A DNA stretch of 64,000 bases from Arachis hypogaea (lineage: Eukaryota; Streptophyta; Magnoliopsida; Fabales; Fabaceae): assembly GCF_003086295.3 (NCBI RefSeq), contig NC_092038.1:103137837-103201836 (forward strand), written 5' to 3'. The first letter of the stretch is position 1. Every line of letters begins with the position of its first letter. The position numbers and the translations under genes were made by a program. Below the pieces are notes generated by a model, which ran no database searches, was not told where the DNA came from, and was given only the letters and a program-made list of their open reading frames with translations. This document shows, piece by piece, positions 56,941-64,000 of the stretch.

Positions 56941-56974
56941 ACACCAAACTTAAAAGGTTTGCTCGTCCTCGAGC
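56941..56974 (-). promoter_or_regulatory. Hairpin plus AAGTTTGGTGTGG module before the E env-like ORF
   Basis: Hairpin GCTCGAGGACGAGC (56961-56974, minus strand) with the same C:G arm as in C, then AAGTTTGGTGTGG. Confidence 0.62.
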
Positions 56975-57407
56975 AAAAGAAGAAAGACGAGAGTGGAAAA
57001 AAGAAGAAATAGAGGAGATGGAGGTGGCTTTGTGGTTTGGCCAAGGGGGAGAAGTAGTGTTTAGGTTGTGTGAAAATGAAGGAGTGAAGATGGGTTTATA
57101 TAGGAGTGGAGAGGGGGTGTATGGTTCGGCCATAATGGGTGGGTTTGGGAGGGAAAGTGGTTTGAATTTGAATGGTGAGGTAGGTAGGGTTTTATGAAGG
57201 ATGGATGTGAGTAGTGAAGAGAATAGTTGGATTTGATAGGTGAGGGATTTTTGGGGAGGAGGTGTTGAGGTGATTGGTGAATGGGTGAAGAAGAGAGAGA
57301 GTGGTGGGGTAGGTGGGGATCCTGTGGGGTCCACAGATCTTGAGATGTCAAGGAAAATTCATCCCTGCACCAAGTGGCGAGCAAAAATGCTCCTTCTGCC
57401 AATTCTG
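56975..57407 (-). other. E spacer upstream of the env-like module
   Basis: G-rich on the plus strand, C-rich on the element strand, corresponding to 10767-11186. Overlapping frames (56936-57334, 57061-57402) have low-complexity composition and are not called. Confidence 0.55.
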
Positions 57408-57575
57408 CCGTTAAACGCCGTGCTGGTGCCCATTTCTGGCGTTTAACGCCAGCTTCTTACCCCTTCCTGGCGTTTAACGCCAGTCTGGTGCCCCTTTCTG
57501 GCATTAAACGCCCAGAATGGTGCCAGACTGGGTGTTAAACGCCCATTTGCTGCCCTTACTGGCGGTTACACGCCA
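57408..57575. repeat. GGCGTTTAACGCC palindrome array of E
   Basis: Five units corresponding to 11187-11370, with substitutions (GCCGTTAAACGCC, GGCATTAAACGCC, GGCGGTTACACGCC). Confidence 0.82.
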
Positions 57576-57716
57576 GCAAGTTTTCCTCCAGGGTGTGCTA
57601 TTTTTCTTTCTGTTTTTCATTCTGTTTTTGCTTTTTTTCAATTGATTTTGTGACTTCCCATGATCATCAACCTATAAAAAACATAAAATAACAAAGGAAA
57701 ATAGATAAATATAACA

Positions 57717-57763
57717 TTGGGTTGCCTCCCAACAAGCGCTTCTTTAATGTCAATAGCTTGACA
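57717..57763 (-). ncRNA. Post-gag stem-loop TTGGGAGGCAACCCAA of E
   Basis: The position and sequence are as in C, about 20 nt beyond the gag-protease stop. Confidence 0.52.
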
Positions 57764-57781
57764 GTGGGCTCTCATGGAGCC

Positions 57782-60150
57782 TCACAAATACTTAGAGCAA
57801 TGTTGGAACCTCCCAACACCAAACTTAGAGTTTGAATGTGGGGTTTCAACACCAAACTTAGAAGTTAGTTGTGGCCTCCCAACACCAAACTTAGACTTTG
57901 ACTGTGGGGGCTTTGTTTGACTCTGTTTTGAGAGAAGCTCTTCATGCTTCCTCTCCATGGTTATAGAGGGATATCTTTGAGCCTTAAACACAAGTGGTTC
58001 TTCATTCACTTGAATGATCAATTCTCCTCTGTCAACATCAATCACAGCCTTTGCTGTGGCTAGGAAGGGTCTGCCAAGGATGATGGATTCATCCATGCAC
58101 TTCCCAGTCTCTAGGACTATGAAATCAGCAGGGATGTAATGGTCTTCAATCTTTACCAAAACATCCTCTACAAGTCCATAAGCTTGTTTTCTTGAATTGT
58201 CTGCCATCTCTAGTGAGATTCTTGCAGCTTGTACCTCAAAGATCCCTAGCTTCTCTGTTACAGAGAGGGGCATAAGGTTTATGCTGGACCCTAGGTCACA
58301 CAGAGCCTTCTTGAAGGTCATGGTGCCTATTGTACAAGGTATTGAGAATTTCCCAGGGTCCTGTCTCTTTTGAGGTAATCTCTGCCTAGTCAAGTTATCC
58401 AGTTCTTTGGTGAGCAAAGGGGGTTCATCCTCCGAAGTCTCATTACCAAATAACTTGTCATTTAGTTTCATGATTGCTCCAAGGTATTTAGCAACTTGCT
58501 CTTCAGTGACATCTTCATCCTCTTCAGAGGAAGAATACTCATCAGAGCTCATGAATGGCAGAAGTAAATCCAATGGAATCTCTATGGTCTCAGTGTGAGC
58601 CTCAGATTCCCATGATTCCTCATTGGGGAACTCATTGGAGGCCAGTGGACGTCCATTGAGGCCTTCCTCAGTGGCGCTTACTGCCTCTTTCTCCTCTCCA
58701 AGTTTGGCCATGTTGATGGCCTTACACTCTCCTTTTAGATTCTCTTCTGTATTGCTTGGAAGAGTACTAGGAGGGAGTTCAGTAACTTTCTTACTCAGCT
58801 GACTCACTTGTGCCTCCAAGTTTCTAATAGAGGATCTTGTTTCAGTCATGAAATTTTGAGTGGTTTTAATTACATCAGAGACCATGGTTGCTAAGTTAGA
58901 GTGGCTTTGCTTAGAATTCTCTGTCTGTTACTGAGAAGATGATGGAAAAGGCTTGCCATTGCTAAACCTGTTTCTTCCACCGTTATTTTTGTTGAAACCT
59001 TGTTGAGGTCTCTGTTGATCCTTCCATGAGAGATTTAGGTGATTTCTCCATGAAGGATTATAGGTATTTTTCATAGGGTTCTCCCATGTAATTCACCTCT
59101 TCCATTAAAGGGTTCTCAGGATCATAAGCTTCTTCTATAGATGAAGCATCCTTAGTACTGCCTGGTGCAGCTTGCATTCCAGACAGACTTTGAGAAATCA
59201 TATTGACTTGCTGAGTCAATATTTTGTTCTGAGCCAATATGGCATTCAGAGTATTAATCTCAAGAACTCCTTTCTTCTGATTCGTCCCATTGTTCATAGG
59301 ATTCCTTTCAGAAGTGTACATGAATTGGTTATTTGCAACCATTTCAATGAGTTCTTGAGCTTCTGCAGGCGTCTTCTTCAGATGAAGAGATCCTCCAGCA
59401 GAGCTGTCCAATGACATCTTGGACAGCTCAGACAGACCGTCATAGAAGATACCTATGATGCTCCATTCAGAAAGCATGTCAGAAGGACACTTTTTGATCA
59501 ATTGTTTGTATCTTTCCCAAGCTTCATAGAGGGATTCACCTTCCTTCTGTCTGAAGGTTTGGATTTCCACTCTAAGCTTACTCAATTTTTGAGGTGGAAA
59601 GAACTTTGCCAAGAAGGCATTGACTAGCTTTTCTTAAGAGTTCAGGCTTTCTTTAGGTTGTGAGTCCAACCGTATCCTAGCTCTGTCTCTTACAGCAAAA
59701 GGGAATAGCATAAGTCTGTAGACCTCAGGGTCAACCCCATTGGTCTTGACAGTGTCATAGATTTGCAAGAATTCAGCTAAAAACTGATGAGGATCTTCCA
59801 ATGGAAGTCCATGGAACTTGCAATTCTGTTGCATTAGAGAAACTAATTGAGGCTTAAGCTCAAAGTTGTTTGCTCCAATGGCAGGAATAGAGATGCTTCT
59901 CCCATAGAAGTCGGGAGTAGGTGCAGTAACTCCCATAGAAGTCGGGAGTAGGTACAGTAAAGTCACCCAGTACCTTCCTTGCATTGTTGCCATTGTTGTT
60001 GTTTTCGGCTGCCATGTCTTCTTCTTTGAAGAATTCTGTTAGGTCCTCTATAGAGAGTTGTGCTTTAGCTTCTCTTAGATTTCGCTTCAAGGTCCTTTCA
60101 GGTTCAGGGTCAGCCTCAACAAGAATGCTTTTGTCTTTGCTCCTGCTCAT
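57782..60150 (-). pseudogene. gag-protease of E, frameshifted
   Basis: Homologous throughout to the open 779-residue ORF of C. Start MSRSKDKSILVEADPEPERT at 60150. A 31-bp tandem duplication (59899-59960) shifts the frame. Another stop lies near 59634, where C reads a Trp codon. Gag core 59612-59058 is open, then a shift near 59060. The protease frame 58885-57782 has CDLGSSINLMP and ILGRPFLATAKAVIDVD, and also ends in SKFGV repeats. Confidence 0.83.
59899..59960. repeat. 31-bp tandem duplication in E gag
   Basis: Two copies (59899-59929 and 59930-59960) with one mismatch; C has one copy at this place. 31 is not a multiple of three, so the reading frame is broken. Confidence 0.9.
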
Positions 60151-60613
60151 ATGAAAGAGAAGAGAACAAGAAAATATGGAATCCTCTATGTCACAGTATA
60201 GAGATTCTTTGAGGTGTCAGAGGAAAAGAAAAATAGAAGGAAGAGGTAGAAGAATTCGAACTTAGAAAGATAGAGTTCAAATTGTGCATGTTAGTCCATA
60301 AATAGAAGGATGTGAGAAGAGGGAAAGAAATTTTTTAAAATTAAAGTGAATTAATTAAAAGAAATTTTGAAAAAAAAAAGGTAATTGATTTTCGAAAACC
60401 AAGAGTGGGAAAGAAATTAAGTCATTTTTGAAAAAGATTTTGAAATCAGAAAACAAAAAGACATGATTGAAAACTATTTTGAAAAATATGTGATTAAGAA
60501 GATATGATTGAAAAGCTATAGTTTTAAAAAGATATGATTGAAAAATATGATTGAAAAACAATTTAAAAAGATTTGATTTTTAAAATTAATGACTTGGCTA
60601 ACAAGAAAAGATA
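60151..60613 (-). other. E leader, cut by J
   Basis: AT-rich text with GATATGATTGAAAA words like the leader of C (13910-14360). It ends at AAAAGATAT, after which the J LTR begins. Confidence 0.7.
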
Positions 60614-61154
60614 TTGTTCCGAGGGTTACCTGAAACGTGTAGCTCGGTCGTCTGGAGAGGCCCGAGGTGGGGGTTCAGGGACCCGAGCTTGATATGCAGA
60701 GTGGTTGGTGGTTGTACCTGCAATGACACTCCGATGCTTAAGTTAGCATGGGTCCAAGCAGATATGTGTAGAACGTGGAATGAATATCATACCTGGGTGC
60801 TCCAGTGTATTTATAGTAGTTGGCCGTGATCTTCCCTGGATAAGATATTCTTATCTTATCTTATCTTTGAGAGTTTTATCTCTATCTTTGTGGAACCGCC
60901 TTTTCTAGGCCTTTTCGGCCTTTAGGTTTTGGGCTGCGTTCCTTTTGATGGGCCTTCCTTGCTTTATTGTCCGAGGTCCGACCTTTAGGTGTGAGCCTTA
61001 GGACGAGGTCGGACCTCTTATGAATTTGCCGAGTTGGAGGAGCCCGGTCAGGGTATGAACAGTGCCCCTGCCCGAGTTCGTCCTTTTTGGGAGGTCGAGC
61101 TCGGGCATAGTAGTTTTTCAAAATTCAAAAATGGTCGTTCCTGCATTTATTGCA
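60614..61154 (-). repeat. Element J LTR (right border uncertain)
   Basis: It shares with the F LTRs the CTCCAGTGTATTTATA core, the GATA inverted repeat and the GTCAGGGTATGAACAGTGCC block, all in minus orientation. The right border is guessed at TTTATTGCA (61154), where a pyrimidine-rich stretch follows, as expected of a PPT seen from the other strand. Confidence 0.6.
60808..60870 (-). promoter_or_regulatory. J-LTR core promoter: TATA box and GATA inverted repeat
   Basis: TATAAATACACTGGAG on the minus strand, preceded at 60838-60870 by GATAAG facing CTTATC. Same layout as 346-412. Confidence 0.58.
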
Positions 61155-61668
61155 TTTTACCGTTTTTCCTCGATTTTCGTTCGGGCTCTGTGAAGGCTTT
61201 ATTTATTTGCCCCTTTTCCTCTTTTTCTGCGTTTTTGTTTTTCTTTATCCTTTTCGAGCACTGTTTCTTCTTTCTCTTTGCTCTGCTTCCCCGAATCTCT
61301 CCGTGTGTCTTTCTGGGGTTTCCTCTGTGCCGTCGCTTCGTTCTCCTTGCTTCGGAGCTCGTCGTCTTCGTTTCTTTCTTCCAGGTTTGTTCCCATGTTT
61401 CTCTTTTCTTGTGCACATATGCTTTTGTTCTTTGTGTGGCTCTTGTTTGTTTCTTTTTCTTTATGCCCGGGTTGCCCCGAAAAGAGGCGCCGCCATTGCT
61501 TGTTGTTTGTATATGGGGGGGCTCTTTTTGTTCTCTGGTATTTTTTGTTCCGGGTTGTCGCATTTTCTTCGTGGGGTTTTTGTTTCTTGCTTTGCTGAAT
61601 GGGTTTTCGCTGTCTTCTTTATGTGATTTTTGCTTGCTGTTGTATTCTTCTTTGTAGGTAAGAATTTT
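61155..61668 (+). other. J region upstream of antisense ORF 1
   Basis: Strongly pyrimidine-rich on the plus strand. Overlapping frames on both strands (61034-61657, 61147-61689) are of low complexity. A 3'-splice-like CTTCTTTGTAG ends at 61657, 11 bases before the ATG, and a donor-like CCAG|GTTTGT lies at 61384; a 5'-leader intron is possible. Confidence 0.45.
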
Positions 61669-62451
61669 ATGTCTCGAAAGGTTCTTCAAGCGATGTCGAC
61701 TAAGATTCCATGTGGTCTTGGTTGGGTAGACCCTCTTCCTCTAAGAGTCCCTTCTGTGGTAGATTCTGAGTATTTAGCTAGGTTCCGTAGGCACTGTAGC
61801 ATATGTGAAAATAGAGAGTCTGAGAGGGATTATGAACTAGTAGCCCCGGATTCCGAGGAGAGAGTGTGCTTCCCGCCCTTAGATAGTTCCGAGAAGCTCT
61901 TCTTTTATGCTTATGATTGTTTTTTCTCTAAGCTGAGTGTCCGACTTCCCTTTACCAATCTGGAGTCCGAGGTGTTATGGTCTTGTAATCTTGCCCCTAC
62001 ACAGCTCCATCCAAACTCTTGGGCGTTTTTAAAGCTGTTTCAACTTTTGTGTCAGTTTTTGGGCGTCGCTCCCTCTATTTCTCTTTTTTCCTATTTGTTT
62101 GTGTTGACGAAGCCAGGGTCGGGTGGAGGGAAGGTATCTTGGGTTTCTTTTAGGGCTAACCAGGGAAGGAAGTTTTGTACCCTGTATGATGAGTCCTTCC
62201 ATGATTTTAAGAACTTTTATTTCAAGGTCCGGGCTACTGGAGACGTCCGACCTTTCTTTCTAGATGAGAGTGGGGAGCCTTCTTTTCCTCTTTGTTGGCA
62301 GGAGAATGTAGTGTCTACTAAGTATACCCTTGAGAGTCTAGATGAGGTGGAGCAGGCTTTTGTGGGTGTGGTAAGCAGTTTATGGGGTCGGGCGCCTCAC
62401 TTGGACACGAAGAAAATGTTAGGAGATCCAAGCCTTCTCGTTCCGAGTTAG
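61669..62451 (+). CDS. Antisense ORF 1 of J: putative gypsy-type transposon domain protein
   Basis: The ORF has 260 residues from ATG at 61669 (MSRKVLQAMSTKIPCGLG); the earlier in-frame TTG is not used. Residues about 95-185 match in my memory the plant domain called putative gypsy-type transposon (Transposase_28 type): LAPTQLHPNSWAFLKLFQLL, then a CQFLGVAPSISLFSYLF block and a KNFYFKVR end. The N-terminal part is acidic and Cys-poor; I see no catalytic motif. It is followed 103 bp later by ORF 2 on the same strand. Both have a pyrimidine-tract-AG just before the ATG. Function unknown; probably encoded opposite to gag-pol. Confidence 0.72.
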   Translation: MSRKVLQAMSTKIPCGLGWVDPLPLRVPSVVDSEYLARFRRHCSICENRESERDYELVAPDSEERVCFPPLDSSEKLFFYAYDCFFSKLSVRLPFTNLESEVLWSCNLAPTQLHPNSWAFLKLFQLLCQFLGVAPSISLFSYLFVLTKPGSGGGKVSWVSFRANQGRKFCTLYDESFHDFKNFYFKVRATGDVRPFFLDESGEPSFPLCWQENVVSTKYTLESLDEVEQAFVGVVSSLWGRAPHLDTKKMLGDPSLLVPS

Positions 62452-62554
62452 GTAGTTCCCGACCTCTCTGAGATTCATCTTTTTTAGTATTTTGGCTTTG
62501 CTTGTTTTGGTGGAGTTTCTGTTGTGGTAATCCTTTTCTTTTATTTCTGCAGAG

Positions 62555-63580
62555 ATGTCTTCTCAGGCGGATTCCATGAAGTACCTTCGTCGGACGAAGA
62601 AGTCTGTGGCTGCTCGAAATATCGAGGCTGGGGAGGCTTCTGCCCGATCTTCTCCGAAGAAGACTACTGTGGGTGTCACTACTCGGTCGAAGACTATTCC
62701 GACTCCCCAGTTCCGAGCTATAAATCAAGATCCTCCGACCTCTGGACCTGGTCACTCTTCCCCGCCTTCGTCCTCGGGTCCTCCTCCCAAGAAACAGAAG
62801 ACCTCTCAAGAGCTTGCGGGTTTTAACGACAAGGATTTTGATGCTCTTGGTTGGATTGAACAGCATATTCTCCCTCAGACCTTTATTTCTACTGATGATG
62901 TGTCTATGGAGCACCATTTTCAGTATATGGCGCGGAGTTGTGTCCGGATGGCTAGTCTTCATGCCGCTATTGCCCGGGAGTTCAAGAAATCTCCCATTGG
63001 TGCGACCAGCTCCCGACTTGAGAAGGCTCAGTCTGAATTCGAGAGGATTAGTGAACTGAAGGCTGCTAGGATTACTGAGCTGGAGGCATCTTTGGAGAAA
63101 GAGAAAGCTAAGGCTACCGCGGCTGTGGCGGCAGCGAATGCATCTGAGGAGATGGCGAAGGCGGCTACAGAGAATTATACTCGGACATATGCTGAGCTTG
63201 TGGAGACAAAGGAGAGATTGCAATCCGCTCAGGATGATTTTTACGAGCTAGAAGGTCATGTGGCTAAGGGTATGGATGCTATGTTTGAAAATTTGAAGGC
63301 TCAGGTCCGGGTTCTTGCTCCTGACCTGGATCTGAGCTTATTCAGTACGGATAACGTTGTTGTGGAGGGAAAGATTGTTCCTGCTCCCAACGAGGATGAG
63401 GTTCCGGTATCCGACCCCAAAGTTCCGGTTGCGAACCCGACTTCACTTTTGGCCGGGGATGGATCTGGTGTGGAGGTTTTAAACCGAGATGACGGTGCCG
63501 TCGATGCTGTCCCGATTTCTATGTTTCCTCCGCAGCCTTCTGTTGATGTGGAGTCCGGAAAGGATCTTGATTCTTTGTAA
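62555..63580 (+). CDS. Antisense ORF 2 of J: coiled-coil protein
   Basis: The ORF has 341 residues from ATG at 62555, directly after TTTCTGCAG, a good plant 3' splice site. Residues 1-90 are basic and Ser/Pro-rich with a possible nuclear signal (PPPKKQK, about residues 76-82). Residues about 150-250 are a long Ala/Glu/Lys coiled coil (ERISELKAARITELEASLEK and on through AAVAAANASEEMAKA). The tail is acidic. No catalytic domain. This pairing with ORF 1 resembles extra ORFs in Tat-lineage elements. The minus-strand frame 62318-63223 is a shadow. Confidence 0.7.
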   Translation: MSSQADSMKYLRRTKKSVAARNIEAGEASARSSPKKTTVGVTTRSKTIPTPQFRAINQDPPTSGPGHSSPPSSSGPPPKKQKTSQELAGFNDKDFDALGWIEQHILPQTFISTDDVSMEHHFQYMARSCVRMASLHAAIAREFKKSPIGATSSRLEKAQSEFERISELKAARITELEASLEKEKAKATAAVAAANASEEMAKAATENYTRTYAELVETKERLQSAQDDFYELEGHVAKGMDAMFENLKAQVRVLAPDLDLSLFSTDNVVVEGKIVPAPNEDEVPVSDPKVPVANPTSLLAGDGSGVEVLNRDDGAVDAVPISMFPPQPSVDVESGKDLDSL

Positions 63581-64000
63581 TCCTTTTATCTTTGGTTTGT
63601 TGCCCGACCTGTGGGCTCCTTTGTTTTTGGATGGTTTCTGTGAATGCTTTGGACACCTTTTTGCTATTAGCTACTTGTAGTAACTTTTTAGCTTATTATG
63701 CGGTGTTTTGTTCGCGTTTTGACTTTTTGTTCCGCTTTTATGCTTTTTAGTTGTTTTTGGATAACAACCTTTTAGCTAGCGTTTTGAAACTTTTGTTTTT
63801 CCCTTTCCTTTGATTTCGTTTTTTCGCTTGTACTTTTTAGTTGTATAGCAACTTTTTAGTAAGCGTTTTTGAAATCTTTGTTTTCGCCGTTTTAAGGCTT
63901 CTTTCTCGGATCCGGGCTTTTTCTCGGACCTCGGGTGGGGCGGTCGAGTACTCCCTTTGTTGGGCCCGACCTTGTCGTTGGTCGGCCTTTTAAGTTATTT
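63581..64000 (+). other. J spacer with degenerate T-rich repeats
   Basis: No gene. Words ACTTTTTAG(TT), GTTGTTTTTGGATAACAAC (63750-63768) and GTTGTATAGCAAC (about 63840-63852), each followed by TTTTTAG and AGCGTTTTGAAA, suggest a degenerate repeat of about 90 bp with small hairpins. Confidence 0.45.

Larger units (their letters stand above)
53795..60613 (-). mobile_element. Element E: relative of C (gag-PR plus env-like, no pol), minus strand, truncated by J
   Basis: The left (3') LTR is 53795-55435. Internal order on the minus strand: leader, gag-protease, stem-loop, palindrome array, env-like ORF, hairpin/PPT. It aligns with C over its whole internal length and likewise has no pol. The right LTR is absent because J begins at 60614. 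GTGCC (53790-53794) would be its target duplication. All ORFs are damaged. Confidence 0.88.
60614..64000 (-). mobile_element. Element J: Tat-lineage-like element, 3' LTR and antisense ORF region
   Basis: The sequence starts TGTTCCGAGGG, the expected outer end of an LTR whose promoter points to the minus strand. The two large ORFs to the right are on the plus strand, opposite to the LTR. Tat-lineage elements (Retand, Ogre relatives) are known to carry antisense ORFs between pol and the 3' LTR; this is the best explanation. The gag-pol genes would lie beyond 64000. If the LTR orientation is wrong, a pol-less element with sense ORFs is the alternative. Confidence 0.65.

Noticed and set aside
56936..57402. 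Pro/Ser/His-rich minus-strand frames (also 6768-7213 and 10852-11192)
   Set aside because: Low-complexity spacer; the frame is not conserved between C and E copies.
61034..61689. Coding frames on both strands upstream of J ORF 1
   Set aside because: Phe/Leu/Cys-rich or Lys/Glu-rich products of a pyrimidine tract; no domain and they overlap the LTR border.
62318..63223. 301-codon minus-strand frame
   Set aside because: Shadow of antisense ORF 2; Arg/Ser/Leu-rich text with no domain.
1..64000. A host gene hidden between elements
   Set aside because: All stretches over 300 bp are assigned to an element part or look like AT-rich spacer; I found no exon-like block with recognisable host domain.

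Overview
This is eukaryotic plant DNA made almost entirely of nested LTR retrotransposons. I see no host protein-coding gene, rRNA, complete tRNA or CRISPR array. The families are mostly Athila-type Ty3/gypsy elements: FMDD reverse transcriptase, HHCC/DDE integrase, tRNA-Asp primer-binding site and an extra ORF after pol. The clustered palindrome GGCGTTTAACGCC is one I associate with peanut (Arachis) retroelements. A legume, probably Arachis, pericentromeric region is my best guess; this is inference, not proof.

Left nest (1-38955). An old LTR (family F, + strand) is split by element A (452-38410, - strand, TSD CTACT). The left LTR of A is split by element B (2282-28820, + strand, TSD ACAAC). 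The left LTR of B is split by element C (3065-17229, - strand, TSD GTTCC). A carries gag-PR-RT-RNaseH-INT with many stops. B carries the same set plus an env-like ORF, with a few stops and one frameshift. C has no pol but keeps an open gag-protease ORF and an open env-like ORF. C also contains a 1-kb run of N, and the two sides of that gap duplicate each other.

Right nest (38956-64000). The left part of a broken minus-strand element D (gag-pol remnants and the start of an env-like ORF) is cut off by an inverted F-type LTR piece. The right LTR of D holds a complete solo LTR, G (46561-48201, TSD ATTGC), and is then cut by element H (+ strand, gag, protease, start of RT). H is interrupted in RT by element E (- strand, a relative of C). 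E is interrupted in its leader by element J (60614 to the window end). J is read here as the 3' end of a Tat-lineage element on the - strand carrying two + strand antisense ORFs, the first with a putative gypsy-type transposon domain and the second a coiled-coil protein.

RNA/DNA structure shared by the families is the most interesting layer. (1) A hairpin with covarying arms sits 2-16 nt from an AAGTTTGGTG motif, both at the 3' LTR border and in front of the env-like ORF. (2) A second stem-loop, TTGGGAGGCAACCCAA, with one compensatory change, sits just after the gag/pol stop codon in every element that has that region. (3) Each family has its own short palindrome clustered in U3 upstream of the TATA box (GGCGTTTAACGCC, GGCGTGCCACGCC, CTGCTCT..AGAGCAG, GACGC..GCGTC, GATAAG..CTTATC). 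C and E lack pol, so they probably depend on enzymes supplied by B-type relatives, which share their LTR ends.
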